Virus record (IMG/VR): IMGVR_UViG_3300025767_000071
Span: 1 to 34,863 of that record
Direction: 5' to 3' (one strand)
DNA from: a virus
Length of the DNA stretch: 34,863 nucleotides
Part shown: in pieces, positions 7,354 to 15,431 of the stretch
Layout: each line of letters opens with the position of its first letter
How positions within the stretch are numbered: the first letter of the stretch is position 1
Notes under the pieces: model-generated
Seen by the model: only the letters and a program-made list of their open reading frames with translations
The model's database searches: none
Told to the model about the DNA's origin: nothing
Made by a program: the position numbers and the translations under genes

Positions 7354-7860
7354 ATGACTCCAGAACAAAGAAAACAAAAAGTAAAAGAACTAAGAGAACA
7401 GCATGAAAACTATTTCAATATGAATGAGTTATCAAATGCTGCTTATATTCCCAAAATGGCTTATAGACCATCAGGAAAGGATGAACTACATGTTAGTTTT
7501 TTCCCAAGTGAGCTAGAAAGAAACAAAGATATTTACACAGAATTTGTAAGTATTGATTATGACTCAGAAGATCCTAAGAGAACTTTATATTTACATAAAT
7601 ATAATCCTCACTGGAAAGAAGAATATGAGTTAGTAGAAAGCAATAGTGGTTTTCAAAGACACTTAATTCCTGTTTCTGAACTTAAAGTTGTAAGTGATGT
7701 AGTTTCTAAACAAGGAAAAAATACTATCTTTGATAACTTACTGGAACAAATGGAAGATCTTCCAAATCCAGATGAAGCAGTACCAATGAATGGTATTGTT
7801 AAAGCACTAAACAGAATTGCAGATAGTTTAAGTAAAATAGAAAAGAAAATAAATAGTTAA
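7354..7860 (+). CDS. Hypothetical protein in replication operon (168 aa)
   Basis: Begins MTPEQRKQKVKELREQHENY with a helix, then has a beta-rich middle (KDELHVSFFPSELERN, TLYLHKYNPHWKEEYELVES) and ends in a helical tail with IVKALNRIADSLSKIEKK, which could form a short coiled coil. The start is fixed by an in-frame block, since the upstream ATG at 7346 hits a stop within three codons; AAGGA precedes it at a plausible distance. The position between DnaB-like helicase and Sak4-like ATPase suggests a replication or recombination role. The family is not recognised. Confidence 0.8.
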   Translation: MTPEQRKQKVKELREQHENYFNMNELSNAAYIPKMAYRPSGKDELHVSFFPSELERNKDIYTEFVSIDYDSEDPKRTLYLHKYNPHWKEEYELVESNSGFQRHLIPVSELKVVSDVVSKQGKNTIFDNLLEQMEDLPNPDEAVPMNGIVKALNRIADSLSKIEKKINS

Positions 7861-7862
7861 GT

Positions 7863-8546
7863 ATGGCACAAAGTGTTTTAGTAATTGCTGAGTCAGGCTC
7901 AGGTAAATCAACCTCAATTAGGAATTTAGATCCTAAAGAAACAGTTATTATAAATATTGCTAATAAACCCTTACCTTTTAAAGGGTGGAAAAGTAAATAT
8001 ACTCCTTTGGATAAATCAAATCCAGATGGTAATTTGATCAGTGTATCAAGCGGCCCAGGAGTTTATAAAGCTATGCAGCATGTAAGTGATAAAATGCCTC
8101 ACATCAAAAACTTAGTAATTGATGACTGGCAATACATGTCAAGTTTTGAGTACTTTGATAAAGCTAATGAAAAAGGCTATGATAAGTTTACTCAGATTGC
8201 TGCAAATCTTGCTCAAGTTGCAAAGCTTCCTAAAGACTTGAGAGAAGATCTTTATGTATTCTTCTTGACCCACGCTGAAGAATCAACGGATATCAATGGT
8301 AACCGTAAAGTAAAAGCAAAAACTGTGGGTAAAATGATTGACAATGCACTTACACTAGAGGGTTTATTCTCTATTGTATTGTTTGGCAAAGTCCGTAAAG
8401 AAGATGATGGTAGTTTACACTATGGTTTTGAAACACAAAACAATGGAGAAAATACCTGTAAATCACCAATGGATATGTTTGAAGATGATTTTGTTCCAAA
8501 TGATCTTCAGTATGTCAGAGAGGCTATTACAGCCTATGAAAATTAA
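7863..8546 (+). CDS. Sak4-like RecA-fold ATPase (227 aa)
   Basis: Walker A is VIAESGSGKS (7-16) and Walker B is LVIDDW (84-89), followed by YMSSFEYF and FFLTHAEES, the layout of AAA_24/Sak4 single-strand annealing ATPases of phages. Such proteins are RecA-like, bind ssDNA and work with a cognate SSB to anneal strands in recombination. The length of about 230 residues is typical. The next gene encodes an SSB-like protein, the usual Sak4 partner, which strengthens the call. A shorter frame inside (8374-8559) is a shadow. Confidence 0.88.
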   Translation: MAQSVLVIAESGSGKSTSIRNLDPKETVIINIANKPLPFKGWKSKYTPLDKSNPDGNLISVSSGPGVYKAMQHVSDKMPHIKNLVIDDWQYMSSFEYFDKANEKGYDKFTQIAANLAQVAKLPKDLREDLYVFFLTHAEESTDINGNRKVKAKTVGKMIDNALTLEGLFSIVLFGKVRKEDDGSLHYGFETQNNGENTCKSPMDMFEDDFVPNDLQYVREAITAYEN

Positions 8547-8578
8547 TAATCAAAGTTAAATTTAAAATCAAAAGAGAA

Positions 8579-9262
8579 ATGTTAAGTACAAAAGACATGT
8601 CAGCCGGTAGCGGCAAAGTAAAACCAGTAATTGATGCAGGTAACCAAGAATTAAAAATTAATTCTATTGTTTTAAACGCTCCACCTTATGATAGCTCTGC
8701 ATATGATCTACAAATCAATGTAGAAAGTAGACCAGTAAAAGGAGAGTTTGAAGGTTTCTTACATGATATGAATAATCCAAGTGGACCAAGATATCAAGGT
8801 CAAGTTGGTAGAGTATCATTTCAACGTTATGCATTTGCTGATGCAACATTACCAAGCGGTAGAGAAATCAATCGTGATGCTGAAATTATGAAAGCTTTAA
8901 TCTTTTTAGCTGAACAACAAGGTAAACGTGGAGAACTTGATTCAATTCAAGCACAAACAATTGAACAATTTGTTTCATCTGCAAACACTATTTTAAGTGG
9001 TGATACTTATTACAATTTCTGTATTGCAGGACGTGAGTGGGAAAACAAAGAAGGTTACATCAACCTACAGTTATTCTTACCAAAGCGTAGCAGAAATGGA
9101 GTTACTGTTGAAAGATTAGATGTAGATAACTCTAACTTAGTTGAGTTTAATAGATCTGAGCATATTGTTCCATTAAAGAATAAGTCTACTAACACGGCTT
9201 CTACTACAAGTTCATTTGAACCAGTAGCTGGAACAGTGTCTGGTGATGATTTTGATCTTTAA
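8579..9262 (+). CDS. Putative single-stranded DNA-binding protein (227 aa)
   Basis: No clear OB-fold signature can be proved by eye, but the protein has a soluble beta-rich core, a flexible Ser/Thr-rich linker (about residues 200-212) and a final acidic tail ending GDDFDL. That tail resembles the C-terminal tip of SSB proteins (DDDIPF type), which docks partner proteins. The gene lies 32 bases after the Sak4-like gene, the usual SSB position in phage recombination modules, and is followed by a strong terminator. The SSB role is inferred from tail and context; a recombinase or scaffold protein is possible. Confidence 0.7.
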   Translation: MLSTKDMSAGSGKVKPVIDAGNQELKINSIVLNAPPYDSSAYDLQINVESRPVKGEFEGFLHDMNNPSGPRYQGQVGRVSFQRYAFADATLPSGREINRDAEIMKALIFLAEQQGKRGELDSIQAQTIEQFVSSANTILSGDTYYNFCIAGREWENKEGYINLQLFLPKRSRNGVTVERLDVDNSNLVEFNRSEHIVPLKNKSTNTASTTSSFEPVAGTVSGDDFDL

Positions 9263-9278
9263 TCTTTAAAATAATAGG

Positions 9279-9309
9279 AGGGGTGGTTTAGGCTACCCCT
9301 TTTTTTTTA
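9279..9309 (+). terminator. Rho-independent terminator after the SSB-like gene
   Basis: An 8-bp stem (AGGGGTGG with CTACCCCT, one G-U pair) and a 6-base loop are followed by a run of nine Ts beginning in the last stem base. It closes the first early block 17 bases after the SSB-like stop, just before the primase start at 9314. Confidence 0.9.
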
Positions 9310-9313
9310 TAAT

Positions 9314-10291
9314 ATGTTTAGTACTAAAAATTTATTAATAAATATAAAAGACATACCAAGTTATTGGGTATTTCAATACTATTTAAATATTCCTGAAAAA
9401 TTAATAGGTCAAAATATTAAAATAACATCTATATTTAATCCTGGAGAAAGAACTCCAAGTTTTGCTATTTATGTTGATACTAGAACAAGACAGTATAAAT
9501 TTAAAGATTTTTCTACTGGTATTTCAGGTAATAAAACAGATTTAATTCAAAAAATATTTAATTTAAATTATACTCAAGCTGTTAACAAAATTATTCAAGA
9601 ATACAATGAATATGTTAAAAGTGGAAATGTTGAATTAATTACTCTTCAAGCAAATGCTAAATGGAAATTTGAAGGTGCTTGTATAAAAGAATGGGATAGT
9701 ATTGATGCTGACTATTGGTTATCATTTAGAATTGGTTCTAAAATTTTAAATGAATATAATGTAAAACCCATTGAATATTTTACTATGGTAAAGGAACAGG
9801 ATGATAAAGTAGAAGTTGCAAAGTTTAGAAAACCTATGACATATGGTTACTTTAATAAAGACGGAGATCTTATAAAGTTATATCAACCAAAAGACCCTAA
9901 ACACAAGTTTTATAATATTAATCCGTATCTGCAAGGTTATGATCAACTTAAATATAATCAACCCTACTTAGTAATATGTTCATCTTTAAAAGATGCAATG
10001 TGTTTAAAAGGTATGGGTTATAATATAGAAGTGATTGCACCTAATAGTGAAAACACGTTAATCAAACCTTATCTAATTGATAATCTAAAGAAAAAATACA
10101 AAAAGGTAATCACATTATTTGATAATGATGAGGCGGGTTCAAAAGCAATTAAAGCATATGCAAAAGCCTATAATATTCAAGGATGTGCCTTAACTATATG
10201 CAAGGATATATCAGACGCTATGAAGTTACATGGTTTTGATAAGGTTCATGCAATGCTAAAGCCATTATTAAAAGAAACATTAAATAAATAA
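9314..10291 (+). CDS. DnaG-like TOPRIM primase (325 aa)
   Basis: Makes RNA primers in phage replication. The N-terminal part keeps the primase zinc-domain fold pattern (FNPGERTPSF at 41-50, then YKFKDFSTG) but without the zinc-binding cysteines and histidine. The TOPRIM part is visible as LVICSSLKDAMCL (219-231) and ITLFDNDEAG (266-275), the latter a clear D-x-D-x-x-G motif. In the first motif the usual Glu is replaced by Ser 223 or 224. At 325 residues it is shorter than DnaG and lacks the helicase-binding domain. Expected partner is the DnaB-like helicase encoded upstream. Confidence 0.85.
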   Translation: MFSTKNLLINIKDIPSYWVFQYYLNIPEKLIGQNIKITSIFNPGERTPSFAIYVDTRTRQYKFKDFSTGISGNKTDLIQKIFNLNYTQAVNKIIQEYNEYVKSGNVELITLQANAKWKFEGACIKEWDSIDADYWLSFRIGSKILNEYNVKPIEYFTMVKEQDDKVEVAKFRKPMTYGYFNKDGDLIKLYQPKDPKHKFYNINPYLQGYDQLKYNQPYLVICSSLKDAMCLKGMGYNIEVIAPNSENTLIKPYLIDNLKKKYKKVITLFDNDEAGSKAIKAYAKAYNIQGCALTICKDISDAMKLHGFDKVHAMLKPLLKETLNK

Positions 10292-10293
10292 AT

Positions 10294-10401
10294 ATGATAG
10301 AAGCAATAGGTTGGCTAACAATAGCCGTAGTAGTAATGATAGTTGGAAAGTTTATAGCTAAAAAGTTATGGCCAGAAGACTGGGATAATGATCCATTTTA
10401 A
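10294..10401 (+). CDS. Small single-span membrane protein (35 aa)
   Basis: A 35-residue frame starts 2 bases after the primase stop. It has one hydrophobic segment (about residues 4-21, ending VMIVGKF) followed by a charged tail KKLWPEDWDNDPF. This is a plausible single-pass membrane peptide. It is supported only by position and pattern, and no family is recognised. Confidence 0.55.
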   Translation: MIEAIGWLTIAVVVMIVGKFIAKKLWPEDWDNDPF

Positions 10402-10423
10402 TAAAAAAATAATTTAAAATAGT

Positions 10424-10837
10424 ATGGCAAATAAAAAATGGTTTATACCCGGCAATGTACCAAGCTCAAAAAATGGGCGTAGATGGACAGGTAAGTATTT
10501 TATAGCAAGTAAAACTGTTATGAACTACCGTAAAAATACAAAAGAGTATTTTCAGAAATATGCTCCTGAGTTCCAAGAAGAACTTAAGAAGTATAAACTT
10601 CCTGTTAAAATTGGTTTTACATTTGTTAGAGGTACACGTCATAAGTTTGATTATATAAATCCTGCACAAACAGTGCAAGATGATATGACATCATATGACT
10701 GGATAGAAGATGATAATGCAGATAATATACTACCAGTATTTTATAATTATACATATGATAAAGAAAATCCAGGTGTGTATATAGAGATTTTAGAAGATAA
10801 TGAATTAAAAAAAACAAAGGAAAACAATGGAGAATAA
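10424..10837 (+). CDS. RusA-like Holliday junction resolvase (137 aa)
   Basis: Resolves branched DNA from recombination or replication. Near the N-terminus is PSSKNGRRW (13-21), the RusA-family S-K-N-R/G pattern. The acidic catalytic core is FDYINPAQTVQDDM (75-88) followed by WIEDDNADNI (93-102), giving the aspartates near 76, 86/87 and 96/97 that match the D-x-x-N...D...DD layout of RusA. Length matches the family. It sits between primase and small conserved genes and overlaps the next start by 11 bases. Confidence 0.88.
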   Translation: MANKKWFIPGNVPSSKNGRRWTGKYFIASKTVMNYRKNTKEYFQKYAPEFQEELKKYKLPVKIGFTFVRGTRHKFDYINPAQTVQDDMTSYDWIEDDNADNILPVFYNYTYDKENPGVYIEILEDNELKKTKENNGE

Positions 10838-11210
10838 AAATGAAGAAAAAAATAAAGAAAATCTAAAAAGAGCTCTAACTTTAATGAATTGCAAACACTT
10901 AGGTGTAGTTGAAATTACAATTGAGTTTTCAGGAAGTGGTGATTCTGGAGATATTGATGAGATATACTTCAGAACTGAAAAAGATAGTTATGAATATATT
11001 GATATGCCTAATAAAAAAGCAGAAGAAATAATCAGAGATTTTGCTTGGGATATTATTGCTTCTAAGGTTGATACAGTTGGAGACTGGGTTAATAATGAAG
11101 GTGGTTATGGTCACATCACAATTGATGTAGAAAATAATACATTTAACTTAAATTATTCTCAGAATATAACTGAAGACTATGACTGGTCTGATGAAATGCT
11201 GTTTATATAA
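10827..11210 (+). CDS. DUF6878-like protein (127 aa)
   Basis: Contains FSGSGDSGDIDEIYF (about residues 34-48), a WDIIASKVDTVGDWVNNEGGYG stretch (split here by position: WDII near 74, GDWVNNEGGYG near 86) and a beta end. From recall the GSGDSG...DW-NNEGGYG pattern corresponds to the family called DUF6878, found in phages and bacterial genomes; the function is unknown. The start overlaps the RusA stop and the stop shares bases with the next ATG (TAATGG), so the three genes appear translationally coupled. Confidence 0.78.
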   Translation: MENKNEEKNKENLKRALTLMNCKHLGVVEITIEFSGSGDSGDIDEIYFRTEKDSYEYIDMPNKKAEEIIRDFAWDIIASKVDTVGDWVNNEGGYGHITIDVENNTFNLNYSQNITEDYDWSDEMLFI

Positions 11211-11557
11211 TGGCTCATCCATCATTACATGCTAAGAGTTCTGTGAGAAAATGGGGTGGTAAAGTTGAAGATTATGTGCACATTCATGATTGGTTTGATG
11301 AAACTAAATCATGGGTGGGTCATAGTATTCATAGAATGTTCCGCCATCATTCAGAAGGAATTTTTGAAGCAGAAAGATTATTTGGAAATAGTTTTACTAA
11401 CTCGGATGGTAAAACAGTATACACAAGATATGTTGGAGAACAACATGTAAAAGAAGATTGTAATAATTATATACCTTCTGCAAAAGAATGGTTGACTCAC
11501 ATAAATCGTGAAAAAAAACCACATTGGATGTCTAAAACTTTAAAAATAGAAGATTAA
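11210..11557 (+). CDS. DUF6915-like protein (115 aa)
   Basis: Starts MAHPSLHAKSSVRKWGGK, then has HIHDWFDETKSWVGHSIHRMF and RHHSEGIFEAERLFG, TNSDGKTVYTRYVGEQHV and a last part EWLTHI. The order of these blocks and the conserved histidines match a family I recall as DUF6915, with an all-helical histidine-rich fold and unknown activity. It directly follows the DUF6878-like gene with start/stop overlap. The histidines (HIHDWF, RHH, EQH) could bind a metal, which is inference. Confidence 0.85.
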   Translation: MAHPSLHAKSSVRKWGGKVEDYVHIHDWFDETKSWVGHSIHRMFRHHSEGIFEAERLFGNSFTNSDGKTVYTRYVGEQHVKEDCNNYIPSAKEWLTHINREKKPHWMSKTLKIED

Positions 11558-11986
11558 ATGAATAGTTTAAACATAAAAGATTATAAATCTTTAAATGAAA
11601 TATTGTCTTCATCAGTAAAAGAAGATGTAAACATAGGATTGGAAAATTTAAAAAATTTAAATCTAGATCCTATTTATATATTGTTTTTTGCTAAGGATTC
11701 TAATAAATCTACAAGAGAAAAAATAATTGAATCACACAGTGATATATTTAGTAATGATGGGTTTGATATTTTTAAACAGGAAATATCATCAATGTATAGA
11801 TCAAATACAAGCATAACAAATTTAAGTTGGCAGAATTTCTATAACTTTATCATTCAGTACCGTAAAGATGATGATGATGTTAAAACATTATTTGAATACT
11901 TATTTGACAAGGAGATAAAAGGAACAATAGAAGAGGTAACTGATTATAAATTTAATTATGATATAAACATGAAGTTAAAATGGTAA
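11558..11986 (+). CDS. Hypothetical helical protein (142 aa)
   Basis: A helical, acidic and asparagine-rich protein starting MNSLNIKDYKSLNEILSSSV. The first half, with EDVNIGLENLKNLNLDPIYIL, could be a short alpha repeat (HEAT-like), a tentative impression. The C-terminus overlaps the next gene by 7 bases. It may belong to the VWA/MoxR cassette because it is coupled to it. The family is not recognised. Confidence 0.72.
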   Translation: MNSLNIKDYKSLNEILSSSVKEDVNIGLENLKNLNLDPIYILFFAKDSNKSTREKIIESHSDIFSNDGFDIFKQEISSMYRSNTSITNLSWQNFYNFIIQYRKDDDDVKTLFEYLFDKEIKGTIEEVTDYKFNYDINMKLKW

Positions 11987-13143
11987 AAACAGCAGATCAA
12001 CTTGCAAAAGCAAGTAAAACATTAATACTTGAAGAGCCCTTTTACGGGCTCTTTTTAGTTGGTCTTAATAAGACTTTTAGAAAAGACATACCAACCGCTG
12101 GTGTAAGCAAGCATGGTATAGGTGTACAGTTGGCAGTTAATCCTGATTTCTTTGATAACCTGAGTTTAGAGCACAGAGTTGGATTAGTTAAGCATGAGAT
12201 ATTGCATATAAGCTTTGGTCACTTAATAATGCGTGATATATACAGTGACAAAAAGTTATTTAATATTGCTGCAGATTTAGAGATAAACCAATACATAGAT
12301 TCAAGTTACTTACCTGAAGGTGGCATTACAATGGATTCATTTCCAGAACTAAAACTACCAGTAAAAGCGGGTACTAAAGTCTATTATGATTTACTGTCAG
12401 AAGCTAAAGATGATGGGACATCTCCATCTCTTGACTCTATGCTTAATGATACTGAAGGAGATAGTCCTTATGATGCTCACGCTACATGGGATGAATTTGA
12501 TGAACTTTCTGAAGCTGATAAAAAGCTTATAGAAAAACAAATAGAGCATCAACTTAAAGAAGTTGCAGAACAAACTGAGAAAAGACAAGGTACTATTCCT
12601 GGAGAATTAGGTGAGATAATATCTAGGTTGCGTCATGTTGAACCAGCAAAGTTTGATTGGAAAGCTTATTTAAGACGTTTTGTAGGTAATTCTTCTGTTG
12701 TATATACAAAGAAGCTAAGAAGAAAGTATAATAAGCGTTATATAGCAAATCCCGGTCTTAAAATTAAGTTTAAGAATCATATTCTTGTTGGTGTTGACAC
12801 TTCTGGTTCTGTATCAAGCAGTGAACTGGTAGAATTTATGAATGAAATAAATCACATGCATAAAACCGGTCATAAAATTACAGTAGCACAGTGTGATACA
12901 AGATTAAATTCTGTAGAAGACTTTAATCCAAAAAAAGATTGGAACATTAAAGGTAGAGGAGGTACATCTTTTCAACCTGTTGTAGATCACTACAATGAGT
13001 ACGGGCGTTATACAGCCCTTATATATTTAACAGATGGTGAAGCATATAATCCAGACAACTGCCCTAAAAATACTCTTTGGGTATTAAGCAGCAGGTCTCA
13101 TATGAATAACGATTTACCAGGAAAAGTAATAAAATTAAATTAA
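11980..13143 (+). CDS. VWA-like protein with metallopeptidase-like domain (DUF2201 type), 387 aa
   Basis: The N-terminal half has HEILH (72-76) in VKHEILHISFGH and a following FNIAADLEINQYI block, the signature of the putative metallopeptidase domain linked to VWA-like proteins. The C-terminal half is a VWA domain: MIDAS DTSGS (273-277), Thr 329 in GRGGTSF and Asp 352 in LTDGE, all expected Mg-binding positions. A charged helical linker (about 175-205) joins them. These proteins usually pair with MoxR AAA+ ATPases, and the next gene is exactly that. Substrate unknown. An 8-bp hairpin with a T-run lies in codons 18-26, a possible attenuator. Confidence 0.9.
   Translation: MVKTADQLAKASKTLILEEPFYGLFLVGLNKTFRKDIPTAGVSKHGIGVQLAVNPDFFDNLSLEHRVGLVKHEILHISFGHLIMRDIYSDKKLFNIAADLEINQYIDSSYLPEGGITMDSFPELKLPVKAGTKVYYDLLSEAKDDGTSPSLDSMLNDTEGDSPYDAHATWDEFDELSEADKKLIEKQIEHQLKEVAEQTEKRQGTIPGELGEIISRLRHVEPAKFDWKAYLRRFVGNSSVVYTKKLRRKYNKRYIANPGLKIKFKNHILVGVDTSGSVSSSELVEFMNEINHMHKTGHKITVAQCDTRLNSVEDFNPKKDWNIKGRGGTSFQPVVDHYNEYGRYTALIYLTDGEAYNPDNCPKNTLWVLSSRSHMNNDLPGKVIKLN
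12032..12056 (+). terminator. Terminator-like hairpin inside the VWA gene start
   Basis: A perfect 8-bp stem (AAGAGCCC with GGGCTCTT) closes a 6-base loop TTTTAC, and the stem's last Ts continue into a T-run (12052-12056). It has the form of a rho-independent terminator but is within the coding sequence, about 52 bases after the ATG. It may attenuate the downstream cassette when translation does not mask it. Confidence 0.6.
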
Positions 13144-13155
13144 TAAAAAACAATT

Positions 13156-14409
13156 ATGGCACAAGTAAATTTAAACATTGATGAAGTAAAAGATTTTGTA
13201 AATCACATCATCACAAACAATCGTAAGATACAAGCAGAAGGTAAAAATCCAGTAGCAATTGAAGTTGTTGGTGAATCAGGTATCGGTAAAACATCTACTA
13301 TTATAGAATTAGCAAAAGAAAATAATTTAAACTTTGTTAAGTTAAACTTAGCTCAGATAGAAGAGCTTGGTGACTTAGTTGGTTTCCCTGTACGTCAATT
13401 TCAGATGTATACAGAAAAAACAGTTAAGAAAGTAAATGATTTAAACTATACAGCAAAAGCAGGTGCTGATCTTGCAAAACTAGGAGGCACAGTGACTAAG
13501 AAAGTTGGTCAATGGGTTGATGAGTTAGCAGTTGATGCATATCTAAAGAACGGATATAAAATGACTGGTAAAAACAGAATGTCTTATGCAGCACCAGAAT
13601 GGATTGCTGATGTAAAAGAAGGTGGTATTTTATTATTGGATGACTGGAACCGTGCTGATGTGAGATTTATTCAGGCAGTTATGGAATTAATTGATCGTCA
13701 GACTTATATTTCATGGTCTCTTCCAAAAGATTGGCATATTATATTGACAGCAAACCCGGATAACGGTGATTATATGGTAAACAGTATTGACAGTGCACAA
13801 AAGACACGTTATATTACTGCTAACTTAAAGTTTGATGTTAATGTATGGGCTCGTTGGGCAGAAGAAGCTGGTATAGATACAAGATGTATTAACTTTTTGT
13901 TATTACACCCTGAGTTAGTAACACAAGAAACTAACTCAAGATCTATTACTACATTCTTTAACTCTATTTCAAGCTTTGACAATTTTGAAGATAACCTTAG
14001 TATGATCCAAATGATTGGTGAAGGTTCTGTAGGTGATGCATTTGCATCTATGTTTACAACTTTTATTAATAACAAACTGGACAAACTGGTAACACCTAAA
14101 GATTTATTGGCTCATGATAATGAATCATATATTCTTGGTGAACTAAGAGGTTGTGTTGGAAAAGATGATGCTTACCGTGCAGATATTGCATCTACACTTG
14201 CAACACGTTTGGCTAACTATGCTGTTGTATATTCTAAAGACAATACAATTACTCAGAAGATCACTGATAGATTAATAGCTCTTTGTACAAAAGACTATTT
14301 CACTAATGATCTTAAGTATTTGATTGTACGTACAATATTTAATGGCAACAAAGCTAAGTTTAACAAAATGATGATGAATGCTGATATCATCAAAATGACA
14401 ATGAAGTAA
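13156..14409 (+). CDS. MoxR-type AAA+ ATPase (417 aa)
   Basis: Walker A is GESGIGKT (39-46), Walker B is LLLDDWNRA (159-167) and sensor 1 lies in TANPDN (198-203). The NRA after Walker B and the following FIQAVMELI match MoxR/dynein-like midasin-related AAA+ proteins. An insertion between Walker A and B (about residues 85-145) is lysine- and alanine-rich and could be a family-specific arm. It is expected to act as a hexameric chaperone-like machine with the preceding VWA protein (12 bases upstream). The next gene begins 1 base after its stop. Target unknown. Confidence 0.9.
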   Translation: MAQVNLNIDEVKDFVNHIITNNRKIQAEGKNPVAIEVVGESGIGKTSTIIELAKENNLNFVKLNLAQIEELGDLVGFPVRQFQMYTEKTVKKVNDLNYTAKAGADLAKLGGTVTKKVGQWVDELAVDAYLKNGYKMTGKNRMSYAAPEWIADVKEGGILLLDDWNRADVRFIQAVMELIDRQTYISWSLPKDWHIILTANPDNGDYMVNSIDSAQKTRYITANLKFDVNVWARWAEEAGIDTRCINFLLLHPELVTQETNSRSITTFFNSISSFDNFEDNLSMIQMIGEGSVGDAFASMFTTFINNKLDKLVTPKDLLAHDNESYILGELRGCVGKDDAYRADIASTLATRLANYAVVYSKDNTITQKITDRLIALCTKDYFTNDLKYLIVRTIFNGNKAKFNKMMMNADIIKMTMK

Positions 14410-14410
14410 A

Positions 14411-15430
14411 ATGGCAACAAAATCAGTATATCAAGATTTTGATACTGATGCATTGACACACTTTGGATTGGATAGTGCCCCATTATATGGGGTGCTAACC
14501 TCTTCAGGTGTTGAAGATGTATTAGCTACTCAAGATGAAACAACGTATGACAATATAGTCAGACTGTTATCTGTACCAACAGAAACAGATCAGACATTTA
14601 TAAACAAAAAGAAAGCTTTCATATTACCCAGATGTAATGTATCACAAGATAGATTGAAAGCAGCTTTAAAAGAGCATAAGATCACAGTAACTAATGATTA
14701 TACATTGGCTGATCTTATAATTGGACATGATGAAATATTTGGTAAGTTCCAAAACGGTCTGAATATACCTAGTACGTATATGGCCGGTAAATTATGGAAT
14801 ATGGAAGCTATATCTTCTACCAATGGGTCTATACTAGATGTGGATAACCATAATAATCATGTTATAGTAACAGAAAAGGTTACAGATAAAGTTAGATATT
14901 ATAGTTTAGATGTTGAAGAGAGTCTTTATGATGAGTGGATGCTTACAGGTATGGCAATTAACTTAGCACATAAAATTGATACAACATCTGTTTCTGTAGT
15001 TGATGCTGAAACAGTACTTCATTCTTCTGCAAATAAAATTGTATTAGATGAAGAAATGTTAGAGTTATTAGTTTCTCAATTGAATTCTTATGACAGTGCA
15101 GATCATGATTTAGCATCAAAGATAATTCCAACTATTGATTATACTAAGAACATACATTTATTATGGGAGTTTGCTCAAAAAGCTTACAGTAATATGTATA
15201 AGTTCAATAGAAATAAAGATATTCAATATTGGATGGATCAATCAAACTTCAACAAATTATCACGTAATACAGCTGAAGATATGATATTAATGTTGGAGAA
15301 AGAAGATAAGCTTTCAAAAATTACATTCAGATACTTTGAGCCTATATGTAGAAAAGACATACAGATTTATAACAGGAATCTGTATACGTTTAAAGTTAAT
15401 GTAAAAAAAGAATATTTAAAATATTTATAA
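14411..15430 (+). CDS. Unknown protein A of the MoxR-VWA cassette (339 aa)
   Basis: A soluble, acidic protein with no recognised domain. It follows the MoxR gene with one base between. A segment near residues 76-112 (KAFILPRCNVSQDRLKAAL, then HKITVTNDYTLADLII) resembles a stretch of the next protein (KSFYRYPKLDLPRMK, then ISITRNKDTADYKVV). Further similarity appears around VVDAET/VVDADT and in a later helical region. The two are probably distant paralogues. The tight coupling suggests it is a client or adaptor of the ATPase; this is inference. Confidence 0.75.
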   Translation: MATKSVYQDFDTDALTHFGLDSAPLYGVLTSSGVEDVLATQDETTYDNIVRLLSVPTETDQTFINKKKAFILPRCNVSQDRLKAALKEHKITVTNDYTLADLIIGHDEIFGKFQNGLNIPSTYMAGKLWNMEAISSTNGSILDVDNHNNHVIVTEKVTDKVRYYSLDVEESLYDEWMLTGMAINLAHKIDTTSVSVVDAETVLHSSANKIVLDEEMLELLVSQLNSYDSADHDLASKIIPTIDYTKNIHLLWEFAQKAYSNMYKFNRNKDIQYWMDQSNFNKLSRNTAEDMILMLEKEDKLSKITFRYFEPICRKDIQIYNRNLYTFKVNVKKEYLKYL

Positions 15431-15431
15431 G

